Part shown: positions 11,808 to 23,759 of the stretch, piece by piece | Position numbering within the stretch: position 1 is the first letter of the stretch | Layout: each line of letters opens with the position of its first letter | From: Camellia lanceoleosa | Lineage: Eukaryota > Streptophyta > Magnoliopsida > Ericales > Theaceae | DNA: 64,000 nt | Direction of reading: 5' to 3' | NCBI GenBank assembly: GCA_025200525.1 | Contig: CM045761.1 | Coordinates: forward strand, 57,375,438 to 57,439,437 | Made by a program: the position numbers and the translations under genes | The notes under the pieces: generated by a model | What the model was told of the DNA's origin: nothing | What the model saw: the letters and a program-made list of their open reading frames with translations, nothing else | The model's database searches: none

Positions 11808-12617
11808 CACTATAACAAATATCAACTTTTATAGCATCCAATGAATGCTATTGAAAGTAAAAAATTGCATTCATTGGAATGCTATCTTAGCCCATGTTAT
11901 TAAAAGTGTATCATTTTTTATAACATTCATGAAATCTTATCGATGAATGCTATGAAAAATATATTGTAATAGTCCATGAATGCTATGAAATAGTTGCATC
12001 TAACTAAAAGTATCGAACCGTTGCAATTTGTGCATGCTATGAAATTGATTTTATAACAATCTAGCAACATTATCAAATACGCATGTCATAGCTATTCAAA
12101 AATGCTATAATAAAGAATGCCAGCATATTTTCTGAAACAATTTTTGAAAGTTAAAAATTTATTGCTTTGTCTAAATGTTGTGTCATTTACAATATTTATT
12201 AAATATACATATTTTTTAATATATATATATATTCTTTTGCATTCAACACCATTATTGAGAAATCTGAATATTGCTAATATGATAAAAAAAATTTCGTTCA
12301 TAACACACAAAACTGCATATTATCAAGGAAAAAAAAAATAATCCCACAAATTTCATTGAAGTACAAAATTTAATAATTGCATCATCTTAAAGAATCAAAA
12401 TGCAATCCTTATGTCCATAAAAGATAGCTTATAAACAAGCTAGATACAAAATTTAACCATGTACAAGTCATAATATCTAACTCCTTCAAATATACAAGCT
12501 ATTCACCTACAAAACTTCTAATCTTTGAGCTTAGTTACATGATAAGTTTGGTCAACTCGACTTCCAAAAGCCTATAACTGCAAAACAATAATTAAATCTC
12601 TCAGTAGGCATAATTAG

Positions 12618-12945
12618 TTTACAAAAGAAAGGGTTGATTGTTGTGCTTATGAGTCAAAAAACAATCACACACAAACACACAAGCAAGAACACACAAGTAT
12701 TTGCGTGGTTCGACAAATCGCCTAGGTCCACGGGCAGCGGATTTACTACATGGACAAAAATACAAAATTACAACAATGGAGGAGAAGAAGAAACTACTCT
12801 CACTCAACTCTTGCTCACACTCTCTCTTGTTGCTTACACTTTGTAATTCTCACACTCTTTGATTTCACCACACCTGAACCTCTCCCACTCTTTGATTTCA
12901 CCACACCTGAACCTCTCCCATTCACTGCCCTTTTATAGATCCAAT
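12618..12945. repeat. LTR-like fragment inside the CACTA shell
   Basis: Contains TTTGCGTGGTTCGAC followed by TCCACGGGCAGCGG, word patterns I associate with copia-type LTRs of plants. A 31-bp tandem duplication (CTCTTTGATTTCACCACACC twice, about 12856 and 12887) lies at its right end. No boundaries or target duplication could be fixed. Confidence 0.4.
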
Positions 12946-13211
12946 GAGAGAGCCAAAGTCTCCATAGCCATTAACAAGTCACCGACAGCATTTACAGCAG
13001 CCACCAACAAGATCTGAAGATTAGCCACCCTACCATGGAGTAGCTTGGTTGAATCATTAGCCCAAAACTTCAACTCTTTTATTTGTTTGAAATTAGTAGC
13101 TATTGTTGACTTTGGTGAATCAAAGCCAATCTTCAACATTGATATCATTAAACAATTCATAAACAAAGCGATTTAACTCTTAAAAGAATAGAGAAAAAAA
13201 AGAATAAGAAG
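12946..13211. other. Unassigned spacer in CACTA shell
   Basis: About 265 bp up to the target duplication of LTR C2. Minus-strand reading of 12933-13166 is open for 77 codons but resembles no family I know and has unremarkable composition. Nothing else is seen. Confidence 0.4.
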
Positions 13212-14500
13212 ATTACTGTAACACGTCCCGCGGGGGACCTCGCTACAGTTCGGACTCCCTTTTGTTTGTTGCGGTTCGTAATCTGAACCAAAGAGTCCAA
13301 CTCTGGCAAATCGTTTTGAGAAAAATAGATTTTGAAAAGAAGTGCCAAACATAGACTGCTTTGTCAGATACAGAGTCGCCACCTAAATATTTTTTATGGG
13401 GAAATTTAGGAAACCCTGACTTGGTGCCGAAGGCCACGTGTCCGTCATCACCAAAGTTGTCTTGGCTCGGGAGCTTGGGTACGATCGGGGAAGGTCAGCT
13501 ATGAGCACCCCCTCTCGCCCGGTCCAAAGACCGGCCTCTACTAACCATGATATCCGATTTTGAAAACGTTATGTGTTCTTATTCCGGTTATTCGCCTAGA
13601 ATTACTATGTTATGCGCACAGCAAACAAGTATAGACTAGATTGCCTAATTTGGAAACAAGCATTGCATATCCGTTTGTTTTGAAAAGCGCTTCGGAATTT
13701 GCTACTCGCAAGTAGGCTAAAACACGGATTTCAACGAGTTTTTCCAACTCAAACAATCCAACCTTCACCCACATGTATTCAAACAGTTTATCTCATATAA
13801 GCACTTAGCCACATGGTAAGCATACTGTCATGGCAACATTCACACGCATGCGATATGCTAAAGCATAAATACTTACATCGTACTCCGTGCCAAAACAATA
13901 AACTAGTTAGTGAACATGCATGTCCTAGTTCATGTTAAAGTGACTAATGCAACACATGCAGAATGTGATTAGGATAGGCTCGGCTAATCTACGATGACAT
14001 GTGAAATGCTACAACTAACACGTATTCAATTTGGAAATTGAAATACAGATGCAGTTAGAATAATGCGCCAAGCCCGGTGCATGTAAGACAAATGAATGGA
14101 TGCACGCATGCATTGCATGAGGTATGCTAATTTAAACGTGCCCTAATACTAACCATCAAAGCAGGTAAGTAAAAGGGAAGAAAGAAGTGGGGGTTGGAAG
14201 ACATGCACACCACTCACCCACACTTATTACAGATTTGCCCTCGCCCGGAGGGACCAAATAAATAATACAAATTAATTAACTACGCAAGCTAATTAAATAT
14301 TACAAATTGCCTAATCAGTTAACAAACTAATTAAACTAGGAAAAGCAGTAAACCGCCTCGGGAGGAGGGCCAGATGCAGCGCATGCTCGGGTCTTGCTCG
14401 GAAGTGCACGGCCATGCATAGTCTGCCTCTGTTTTCCCTGCTCTGCCTCTCTGAAGACTGCCAAAGTCTCAAGGATGCCTCTCTGGATACTGGGAATCAC

Positions 14501-14590
14501 CACCGGCTGAGTAGAATTACCACCGGCAGTGAATTGTGGTCACTGGCACAAAATGAATCCATCGGCCGGTGATTTACTGCCGGTCGGCAA
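14501..14590 (-). promoter_or_regulatory. 20-bp phased palindromes, mid-LTR C2
   Basis: CACCGGC or its relatives start at 14501, 14521 and 14541, then CATCGGCCGG at 14560 and TGCCGGTCGGC at 14579. The step is 19-20 bp over five sites. The core is that of the second C2 array (20836-20945) and differs from the cores in C1 and C3. Confidence 0.7.
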
Positions 14591-15830
14591 AGAATGCCTG
14601 CAGAACCTGCAACTCACAGCAGCAGAGGACAGAACTTTCATGGCAATACAATTCAAGCAATGTATGCACCAATCATGTCCCCTATCATGTTTGTGACTCA
14701 AAGGGGCATGTGTCTCGATTCTCGAATCACCAATCACGCGTTTCCATGCATGATGGCCCAAAGAATCAAGTGTGCAACTTTCATGTCAAATGAAATGCAA
14801 ACCAAACAAACAAACCAAGGCCCAATTCCTATCACCAAGTCAAGGAACAAGGCATGCATGCAAGATGCAATGCAACCTAGGCATGCAAGCTAAGGATGCA
14901 ACATGGCATGGCAAGACACTTATACAAGCATACAAGCAAACATGAGGCAATGCAAACTGATGAAAAGGTGGACTTAGACATGATTTAGGCAACTCTAAAT
15001 AGGCCTAAAACAGTGGCCAAAAACCAAGGAATTGGGATCAAACATACATACACACATACAAGTTGGACCAACACTCAGGCATTAAATAAGCAACTCTAAG
15101 GCACACTTGTGTAGACACCCCATTTTTGACCGACCCTAAGACTCAGACGTCACCGATTGAGTGCTTGGTGATGTTGCATATCGTGCTCGCTCAGAAGTTT
15201 CAGAGTCTCAACCGTGAGCCCTACCTCCGGACTTCCGGGCTTTTCTGTAGTTTGACTCGGTTTGCGAACCAGACTCGATTTTCTCTGTTTATTTTCCCTG
15301 AGGGGAGGGAGAGGTCTAGTAGACCATCTCTCAGTGGCCGTGGGCTACATTTCGTGGCCGTAGGCCATTTTGCCCATTTCGGAGCCCGATTCCCGGTTTT
15401 CGAAGCCGTCAGGCCAAGCGCCTCGGTTCGGGACTACCTAACTACCTCCGTTTGCTCCGATTTTTGGCATGCATCCTATTTACTCCCTTTCGAGGGACAC
15501 TGTGGTCTGAGAGACCAACTTCGTGGTTGAACATCACTCCCGGTGCCTAATAGTCGGTTTTTGGGACCTCGGACTGCGTGTTTCGGCCCCGAAACCTTTG
15601 TTTTGCATTGGTTTTCGTTCATTTTTGGTAGGTACCTCTGTTTCATCACCAGGAAGGCCGTAGAAGGGTGGGAGGCCAGCAATTGTTTCAGCAACCAGTT
15701 ATATTCCATCATCGCCCTCCGACGCCCGTTTTTCTCACTTCCAAGCCAATGTTGACCACCCTAGGGTCACTTTTTTTCAATCCTAACCCCCATATTTGTG
15801 TTGTATACACATGGGAGGACACCAAAAGTT

Positions 15831-16065
15831 GGTGGCCGGCCAGTAATTCCACCTGACCCTTTTGAACCCCTTTGAAAAATGGCTTGTTCTCTCTCCTGTT
15901 TCACTTTCTCCAATTTTGAACCACAGGGTTGTGTTGAGGGCACCTGGGAGGACACCTTTTTGTGATGGTCGGCCAGAAATTCAACTTGACCATTTTGCCC
16001 CTTGGCCGGCCGGCCATGGAGGGTGGCCAGCCGGCCACCTGCAACTCAGAAAACTAGCCGGCCAG
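15831..16065 (+). promoter_or_regulatory. GGCCGGCC palindrome cluster in U3 of LTR C3
   Basis: GGTGGCCGGCCAG at 15831, GGTCGGCCAG at 15968, GGCCGGCCGGCC at 16004, GGTGGCCAGCCGGCCACC near 16022 and TAGCCGGCCAG at 16055. Spacing is about 17-21 bp within 15971-16063. It occupies the same U3 position as the arrays of C1 and C2 but has its own core sequence. Confidence 0.7.
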
Positions 16066-16439
16066 CTTCCTCAGGGTGAGTACATTACAGCTGTGCATTG
16101 TTTTTCCCTCTAAAACCTGTATCCGAAGGGAACCTTTTTGAAGGGAAACTTGATGCAATTTCCCTCCCCTTTTTCCCTCCTTCTCTCCCTCTCATTTGTC
16201 TAGATAACCAGCTGCAAAAACCTGGTTTTAGGGTTACAAAAAATTGCTTTGAGCTCTTGCATGCATATCTCCCTCCATCTCTCTCATTTCCTTCAAAAAA
16301 ATTCCCAAGTTCTACACCCTTTCTTCATCACCACCTAGCACCACCACCACTACTTCATTTCCAGCAGCTTGGGGAGTTTTTCAGAGGCTAGGAGGCAACA
16401 TTTTTGGTCCAAGAGGCAGCAAAAGGGTTGGTCTACAAG

Positions 16440-17120
16440 GGTACGTTCATTTCCTCTCTTTTTGGTCTCATTTTTGCAACATTTCTTAGCCCTCTTTGCT
16501 TACTGTTTTGGGCTCCGACCCTAACTGGAATGAGACTTATTTTGAGCCATTTTTCATGTTTGTTTAAGGTCTCAACACTGTTTGGGACCTCCATGTTGCA
16601 CTTGCTTCAATATCCCCTTGAATGCCATTAATTTGCATAGTATTTTTGGCTTATGTGTGATCTGTTTTGGAGCCTGATGTAAACAGTAAAAAGGCCTATT
16701 TTGAGCCCCTATTCAACATTGAAGAAGGGCTCAACACTGTTGGGGACTTCCATGTATCACTTGCCATTGTACCCCTCTTTGGTCCCCATTTTTGCATGAT
16801 TTATTAGCTTATTGAGATTCTGTTTTTGGACCTTTATTAGAAGTGAAAGTGGCCATATTTTGACCCCCTTGTCATTTTTCATTAAGGGTATTTGGCTTTT
16901 TGATGAATATTTTGTATACTTTGTGTTATAGCCTCCTTTGAGCCTCATCTTGCATGACATTTTGAGTGTGTTTGTATATTGTTTTGGGGGCTGCCATAAA
17001 CTGTAAGTAGTCATATTTTTGGTCCCTATTCAGTGTTTTAGAAGGGTCTTTTTCTTTTTGGGCTTTGCATCTACCACTTGCTTCATTGCCTCCCTTGCAG
17101 AGCCATTTTTGTATGCTAAT
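16440..17120 (+). repeat. Degenerate tandem repeats in LTR C3
   Basis: About four diverged units of roughly 160-190 bp. Each contains TATTTTGAGCC/TATTTTGACCC, a GGGTCTCAACACTGTT-like word, CCATGTTGCACTTGC or a variant, and TTTTGCATGAT. They correspond in position to the ACACTACAAGTGTA repeats of C1 but have drifted far. Confidence 0.6.
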
Positions 17121-20100
17121 TTAGTCCCATGTGTACTCACTTTCTTGCCACACTTTGTACTGTAAAAATTCTTGTCTTGGGGCTGCCTTGATTCTTATTT
17201 TACACTTCATGTCCTAATTATGCATGCTTTGTATAGCTGTAAACCATTTCATGTACCTAGTTTTGCATTTCGGGAGTGATTCCATGCATCGGGTGTCATT
17301 TTGCCTTGTTTCGAGGCTGTTTTGCATGTCATTTTGCCTCTAAAATTTGCATGTTTTCATATCATATTCCATGTCTTCCATGTCTCATTAGAGTGGCATT
17401 CCGTGCCGTAGATTCGGTCCTCGATTTGCGTGCACGCGTGCACGTATTTCGAGTTGTCTCATTTTCATCTAATGGCCTCCTATGTGAGTGTGGCTGAGGC
17501 TCTCTCATGTTGGTGTAAGCCCATTATTGCATTGCGTATGTCATTTCATCCATAGCATTGTGTATGCTCGGTTGTGTATTACCTCGTGCATCGTGTTTGT
17601 CATTTCATAGCATTGCGCATGCTAGGTTGTATATTAGTTGCATTTCATGCATATCATGCATATCGCATTGTGTTCGGGATAGGAGTTAGCCCGGGCACGG
17701 GAAACGAGGTGCGCTCCGTACTCCGAGTGACGGAACGCGTCTCAATTCCCAAGTCACCGACACTCCGGATTATCCATGATGGAGTTAGGTTTTGTTGTAG
17801 TGTTCATATGCATTCATTCTATATTGAGTTGTGCAATTCGGCTCCTCGGCCATCATGCATCGAGATGCGTGATTGGTGGCACGAGGATCGAGGCATGCAT
17901 ATATTTGTGAAAATACATTGCTATACCCCTCTCCTGCTCTCTGGTGCAGCAAAATCAAGAATCAGCAGTCTTCCGAGACTTGGCATGCATTTCAAGAACA
18001 GGTGCAAACAGAGGCTAATTGGGGCATCGTCATGGATTTCCGCACAAAGGCAACCCGAACATGCATCATTCATCACCCGGAGTGGAATCAAGGCAGTCCC
18101 TGGCTTGCATGCCAATTTTACAGCTTTCTTAGTTAATTTGTTAATTAATTAGGAATTTGTACATTATTTGGACTGTATTATTTGGACTGTACTATTCTTT
18201 TATTCGGGACTGTATATTTATTCGGACCCTCTGTGCGAGGGCAAAATTGTAATAAGTGTGGGTGAGTGTGATGTATGTCTTCCAATCCCACGTCTTTCTT
18301 CCCTTTTATTTACCTGCTTATGATGGTTAGATTAGGGCATGTTTCAATTAGCATACAGTATGATAGCATGTTTGCATTCATTCATCTGTTTTGCATGCAC
18401 CGGGCTCGGCGCATCATACTAACTGCATTTGTATTTCAATTCTAAGTTGAATACATGTTAGCTGTAGCATTCCATACGCCATGTTTAGAGTAGCCGAGCC
18501 TGCTATAGTTGCATTTTTGCATGTGTTGCATTAGGTATTTCTGTATACTTAGGATCATGCATGATTTCTAATGTAGTTTCTGTTTTGGCTTGGAGTACTC
18601 GGTCAGTTTTATGCTTTAGCATCCTTGCATGCGTGTGAGTGACTGTCATGAATAGCATGCTTACCATGAGGCTAACTGCTTATGTGATATAACTGCCTTG
18701 AATGCCTGTGGGTGGAGGTTGTGTTATTTGGATTGGAACAATTCACCAAATGTTTTTTTTGAGCCCACTAGATAGTGGCGAAATCATGTTTTTCTAAGCC
18801 CATCCGAGGGTGGCAAATCCACGTCTTAGCCTACCTGCGGGTAGCACCATCAAACCATTTTCAAACAAACAAACATGAAATGTTTTGTTCCAATTCAGGC
18901 AACTCAGTCTATACTTGTATGATGTGCGCATCACATAGTAACCTAGGCTAATAACCGGAATAAGAACGCACAATGTTTTCAAAATAAGATATCATGGTTA
19001 GTAGAGGCCGGTCTTTGACTGGGCGAGCGGGGGTGCTCACGAAGTGACCTTCCCAATCGCATTCGAAGTTCGAGCCGAGGCAACTTTGGTGATGACGGAC
19101 ACGTGGCCTTTGGCACCGAGTCAGGGTTTCCTAAATTTCCCATTAAAAAAAATATTTAGGTGGCGACTCTGTATCTGGCAAAGCAGTCCATGTTTGGCAC
19201 TTCTTTCAAAAATCTGTTTTCAAAATCGATTTGCTGGATTTGGACTCTTTGGTTCAAGATTAAGAACCGTGACATTTGAGTCCTTGAACTGTAGTGACCC
19301 CAATATGAACAGAACGGGACTTAACCCTCCCGGGGCGTTCAGGGACGTCTACAACTTGAAAGGGGATATTATGGACAATTAGCATGCAATATAAGCTCTG
19401 AAAATCATGTTAAAACATGGTGTCAAACCAAGCAACAAGGCAAGCTAAACATGCAACAATGGTCCAAGCATTCAAGGCTCACCAAAGAGGCAATGGACTA
19501 CACTTAGTACAACCACACATGGCAAGACTTAGGCAACCAAAAACAGAGTTTTAACACATGAAACTAAGCCCAAAAGACCAACTAGATGGCATCTAGATGG
19601 TTTGAATTTAAAGGCATGCATAAATGCTAAAACATGGAGCATGCAAGGCAAGCTTCCAAAGCTTCAAAGAGGCATCCAAGGCAAACATATGAGCATGTCA
19701 AAGGGACTGAAATAACATGTAGGGTGGTTCCAAACCACCAAAATGATGCAAGCAACACATACTACACATTCACATACTTGAAGAATACAAGCTCAAATAC
19801 GAAGGAGCTATACTAAGCATGCCAAGATCGACCCAAACAACTATGGACAGACCTAAAACATGGCAAAATGGGCACAAAACCTTCACAAGGCTAAGCCTAA
19901 AACATGCTAGAGCAAAGGCTAACAACCTAAGGCATATTAAGGCAATAACAACGCATTACATGGTAGGTATGCTAAGTATGCATGGTGTACCAAAACCAAC
20001 ACACAACAAGGTTATATCATGGCATAATAAGCATGGAAAACAGCCTAGACATGATCAATACACATTCTAACATGATGCTCCCTCAAGAGGCCAAAAAAGG

Positions 20101-20166
20101 TCCCTTTCAAGGACAACAAGGAGAGGGGGTGGCCCTCCCCTTTTGGAGACTTCAAGGCACCATCTC

Positions 20167-20198
20167 CACCACTGAAATCTCTCAAGATTTCAGTGGTG
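20167..20198 (-). promoter_or_regulatory. 14-bp perfect hairpin in LTR C2
   Basis: CACCACTGAAATCT (20167-20180), loop CTCA, AGATTTCAGTGGTG (20185-20198). It is the counterpart of 8151-8182 in LTR C1 with a T-A pair in place of C-G next to the loop, so pairing is kept although the sequence changed. Confidence 0.8.
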
Positions 20199-20756
20199 AA
20201 GAGGCCCAAACACCAAAGTCTCGAAACTTGCACAAAAATAGCACAAAAAGGAGCCTTACAAGGCTTAGGAGGGGTCAAACAAACCCAAACCACAAAACAC
20301 TCTAAATAAACAATCAAGAGGGCTAAAAAAAAGAACTTTTTTGTATTATACACTAAGCACAAAAATAGCTCTAAGATAGGTAGAAAAGCAATGCAAAAAT
20401 GGGGAATAAAAGGGAAGTTTCTCACCCTTGTAGACCACCTTCACAAATGATGCTCCAACAGCCTTCCTTGGCTTGAATCCAGCTCCAAAACACCAAAACC
20501 AGCCCCTTAGAACCTCAGTAGCCAAAGGAAGGTGAAGCACTAGGTGTTTGTGTGCAATAGTATGGACTAAAACACCTAGAACACAAAGAGAGAAAAAGGG
20601 AGATAGGAGATATGTATGAACCCTAACCCTAAAACCAGAGCTTCTCTCTGTGATTTTCTCTCCAAAATTCTCTAACCCCTATGCTAAGAGAAGAGACCCT
20701 TTTCTTATAGGCAACAAACTTGTAAAGCTTATACAACAAGCTTACAAGGAGGGCAT

Positions 20757-20780
20757 CCCTCCATACACGTGTATGGAGGG
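20757..20780 (-). promoter_or_regulatory. Perfect 24-bp palindrome with CACGTG core in LTR C2
   Basis: The sequence from CCCTCCATAC through GTATGGAGGG is self-complementary over all 24 bases and centred on ACACGTGT. CACGTG is the plant G-box. Its place next to the phased array and upstream of the leader suggests a promoter element. Confidence 0.75.
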
Positions 20781-20835
20781 GAACCAAATGCCACACAGCT
20801 GTCCTAAAATATCTGCAAAAGCAGATGAACAGTAG

Positions 20836-20945
20836 TCGGCTGGCCAAAAATGACTGCCGACCGGCAACAAAGAGTGCCGACCGGCCACATACATTGCCGG
20901 TGGCAACAAAAACTAGCCGGTGGCCTCTAGCCACTGCCGGTGGTG
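20836..20945 (-). promoter_or_regulatory. Six palindromes at exact 20-bp steps in LTR C2
   Basis: TCGGCTGGCC at 20836, GCCGACCGGC at 20856 and 20876, then GCCGGTGGC at 20896, 20916 and GCCGGTGG at 20936. Every step is 20 bp, while the spacers between them differ (for example AACAAAGAGT and CACATACATT). Conservation of core and phase with free spacers points to sites for a DNA-binding protein. Confidence 0.85.
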
Positions 20946-21794
20946 TGTGGGGATGCCTCACAAGGCATTCCCTGCCCCTCCAAGGCAAAACACAAGTGTT
21001 TGGTGCAAAACCAGACACAAAACGGTCGAGTTCAGAGATCCTGAGGCAGGGCGCGTAGCCGAGACCTCCGGGAACTCCAAAAGAACACAAACATGGATAA
21101 TCACCGAGTGTTCAAACGGTGACGTCCAAGTCTTGAGGACGGTCAAAAATGGGGTGTCTACAATTATGTGACAAAATAAAATATTCCTACCTAGCACTGC
21201 CAACCAAGGTTTATAAAAGACTAAAATCTTTAAATCAATAATAGTTGATATAATACAGAGGTCCTACAACAAAATTAGATTCTAAGGTTTATAAGGCTTA
21301 CAAGTTTTTCATATTATATAACTTAATTTTTTTACTGCTAGCCCTTATTTGCATATAAAAAGGTGAAAGCACATGTAATGCGTGTAATCACATCATAGGA
21401 ATTACTATCAACTCCCAAATAAATACAATATATATATATATCAAAATCATACTCAAAACAAAATCATAATGGAAGATAATATTATGTGCACTCTTAAAGG
21501 TGCAAATGATATGGTTTTCATAATAATGCCATAAAGATTTATAACTTAAATTATAAAATGAAATAACTTTTCTCACCGAAAAAGAGAATAATATTCACCA
21601 CAAAAAGTATTACCTTTACTTTAGAGTGCGCAGCATAAATTTGTTAGTCATAAGTTTGACCACAAATTAGCATAAAACACCACAAATATTCATAATTTTC
21701 ACAACAAAAAATTGTAAATATTCTTATGATATACCCTTTTTAGGGGTGCACACACATTGTAGATTTCTCCTAGTAATTACTATATCCAATAGGA

Positions 21795-22045
21795 GTTGCT
21801 TAGAACAAATAAATGAATTCCCAAATTTTCTAAGCATAGATCAGAGTTCAAAATCAAAGGTCTCAAGACTAATGAAAAGAATAACCTAAATCTATATCAA
21901 ATAAAATTTCTTGGAACAAATAAATGAAGACCCAATTTTCCTAAAGCATAGATCAGAGGTCAGTCAAGGATCTCAAGACAATTGAAAAGAATGACCTGAA
22001 TCTATATCAAATACTTCTTAGAATAAATAAATGAAGACACAGATT
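21795..22045. repeat. Tandem repeat, about 115-bp unit, in CACTA shell
   Basis: Two full copies and part of a third. Each contains GAACAAATAAATGAA, AAGCATAGATCAGAG, TCTCAAGAC, TGAAAAGAAT and AATCTATATCAAATA. Interior CACTA sequence of unknown role. Confidence 0.75.
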
Positions 22046-22534
22046 TATGAGGAGCAAAGAAACTTACCTTCATATATGTAATCTATGTGATACATATATA
22101 TATATATATAAACAAGTACGTAGATGACAAAAAAGAAGAAATTGATTGAGAGAGTATCCACAAAACACAAACATTAAAAAAAGAAAATATAAAGTAGATC
22201 GTTATTATTATTTTTTAACTCCACAAATGAAGCACAGTAATTCATACATAATATTTATAAAAAAAAAAAATCAAGAAAGTAAATCACATAAGGCACATTC
22301 GACTTCAATCTGATCACATTTAGATATAAAACATAAAGAGCAGAGGTAGTATTAGGGCATGTACAACGTATTTATATATAGGTGAGAATTCTTTCCTAGA
22401 TTTCATCCAAAAAAATCTCAAGAGCATTCATCAAAAATCTAGAAGTTGCAAAACCTATTTAATTTAATAAAGAGACTATGGGAAGAGAATAACTGCCCTA
22501 CTCAAACTTGTAGAAACCCTAGTAGTAATACTGG

Positions 22535-22582
22535 AAAAAAAAAAAAAAAAAAAAAAAAAAGAAGAAGAAGAAGAAGAAGAAG
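22535..22582. repeat. Poly-A run followed by (GAA)n
   Basis: 26 A residues followed by about seven GAA units. Simple-sequence expansion; it may mark the old tail of a retroposed insertion, but no duplication around it was found. Confidence 0.8.
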
Positions 22583-22937
22583 TTAGCCACAAGAGAGAAT
22601 GTCAAGATAATCGATGAAAGCTTGAAACCAATGAAAAAAAAAAAGAGAAAGAAAGCAGGGACTTTAAGCACCATCTTTTTAAGATTTTTTTTATAAAAAA
22701 AAATTAGCATTACTCTAATGCTATAAGATGTATGCTTAAATGTTTGAATTGTGCATTATATTACAATATTTTTAAAGTGCTATCAAACATAAACAAGACT
22801 GCTATGAAAATATAATGTCATAGTGCGGGAAATTTTTCTAGCATTTTATTAGAAAACGCAACAGATATCTCTTATTTTATAACATTTTTAAAAAGTGCTA
22901 TAAATAAATGTTATTAAATATTGTTTTTGTTGTAGTG

Positions 22938-23215
22938 TTTATTCCCAACAGAACAGACAGAAATTTTTGAGCATCCAACCCTAGGAGCGGCCCTAATTTC
23001 TGCTCGAGTAATGGTGGGCCACACGTACGGTGGATCCTGGCCACACGTGCATTAAGGTGGTAGGCTGGGGATTTTCGATACTCGCACAGAGAATCTGCTT
23101 TTGCGCTATTTTTTGCTTGAATTTGCGTGTTGCCTGCCAAATCTGTACGAGTGCACAAAACACATCATCTCCACCAAATAAACAAAATTTAAAGACTATA
23201 AATGTAACTTAAACG
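22938..23215. other. Spacer between CACTA shell and GRAS pseudogene
   Basis: About 280 bp with a relatively GC-rich patch (22980-23070: GGAGCGGCCC, CCACACGTGC). Its better base composition suggests former host sequence, perhaps upstream of the GRAS gene. No motif is decisive. Confidence 0.4.
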
Positions 23216-23734
23216 GCCTCAATGTGGTACCTTTCGGTCTACATTATTCCACCACTGTTTGCCTATCCGAGCTACTGAAATATCATTCTATCATATCTTT
23301 AATGGAAGTCATTCCCATTCATCCAATCAAGTCTCTCTATTTGATCAAGACAATTATGAATACTTTTACACAAACTCTGCTTCTTGCCCACCCATTTGAG
23401 TCTGCTTTACATTCTGATTTATCCTTCGACACTGCTGATCTCAAGATAGACAAAGATGAAATGCTTGTTGTGGATGCTTCATACCAGCTAAACAAACATA
23501 TTTGATGAGACAGTAGTCACAAGCAAGCCAATAGATGTTGTTCTGAACTTGATCAAAGTAATTAATCTTGATATTTCAACTATGGGATTGCTAATGGAGC
23601 TTACAATTCTCTGTTGAAAAATCTAAAAATCCCCTAGATGTTGATTTGTGATTATGTATCAATTTTAAACAGTATATAACAATCCCAATCAAACAATCAA
23701 GACAAATCGACACAACGATTTTACGTGGAAAAAC

Positions 23735-23759
23735 CACAATTGGAGCACCTCCAATTGTG
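23735..23759 (-). promoter_or_regulatory. Hairpin in LTR E1
   Basis: CACAATTGGAG, loop CAC, CTCCAATTGTG: a perfect 11-bp stem. LTR E2 keeps the arms CACAATTGG/CCAATTGTG at 26632-26655 with a changed loop, so the structure has been retained. Confidence 0.7.

Larger units (their letters stand above)
15110..19353 (+). mobile_element. LTR C3: complete solo LTR nested in C2
   Basis: 4244 bp, starting TGTAGACACCCC and ending GGGACGTCTACA. It is flanked by a perfect 5-bp target duplication ACTTG (15105-15109 and 19354-19358). It is in opposite orientation to its host C2. The 3' portion (about 18340-19353) is clearly homologous to C1 and C2, with TGGCGACTCTG at about 19161. The central part, 16.1-17.5 kb, is different sequence. 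The 192-codon open frame at 17574-18152 resembles no family I know and is probably chance. The perfect target duplication suggests that it is the youngest of the three. Confidence 0.9.
13217..21162 (-). mobile_element. LTR C2: solo LTR in the CACTA shell, split by C3
   Basis: On the minus strand it begins TGTAGACACCCC at 21162 and ends in CGGGACGTGTTACA at 13217. Flanks are ATTAC (13212-13216) and ATTAT (21163-21167), a 5-bp target duplication with one transition. With C3 removed it is about 3.7 kb. It is collinear with C1, sharing the 'GAGTCGCCACC' block at 13372, the 'GCACCGGGC'-type block near 14075, the hairpin at 20167 and the palindrome arrays. No coding domain is visible. Confidence 0.8.
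11808..22937. mobile_element. CACTA-type DNA transposon shell, non-autonomous
   Basis: The left end is CACTATAACAAAT (11808) and the right end is the inverse, TTTTTGTTGTAGTG (ending 22937). Flanking triplets are TTC and TTT, near-identical 3-bp target duplications. Both subterminal regions (11830-12120 and 22690-22930) are dense in short TGCTATGAAA/TGCTATAA words in mixed orientations, typical of the transposase-binding subterminal repeats of En/Spm elements. After removing the nested LTR C2 about 3.2 kb remains. I see no transposase (TNPD/DDE) motif, so it would need a helper. The long span and mutated ends lower certainty. Confidence 0.7.

Noticed and set aside
15126..15530. 134-codon frame at the start of LTR C3
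   Set aside because: Occurs within U3 of an LTR; the same region in C1 and C2 does not keep the frame.
17574..18152. 192-codon open frame in LTR C3
   Set aside because: No recognisable motif, lies across the homologous LTR region shared with C1 and C2 where the frame is not kept; chance opening.
20614..20634. Telomere-like CCCTAA units
   Set aside because: Only two units (CCCTAACCCTAAA) inside LTR C2; not an interstitial telomere array.
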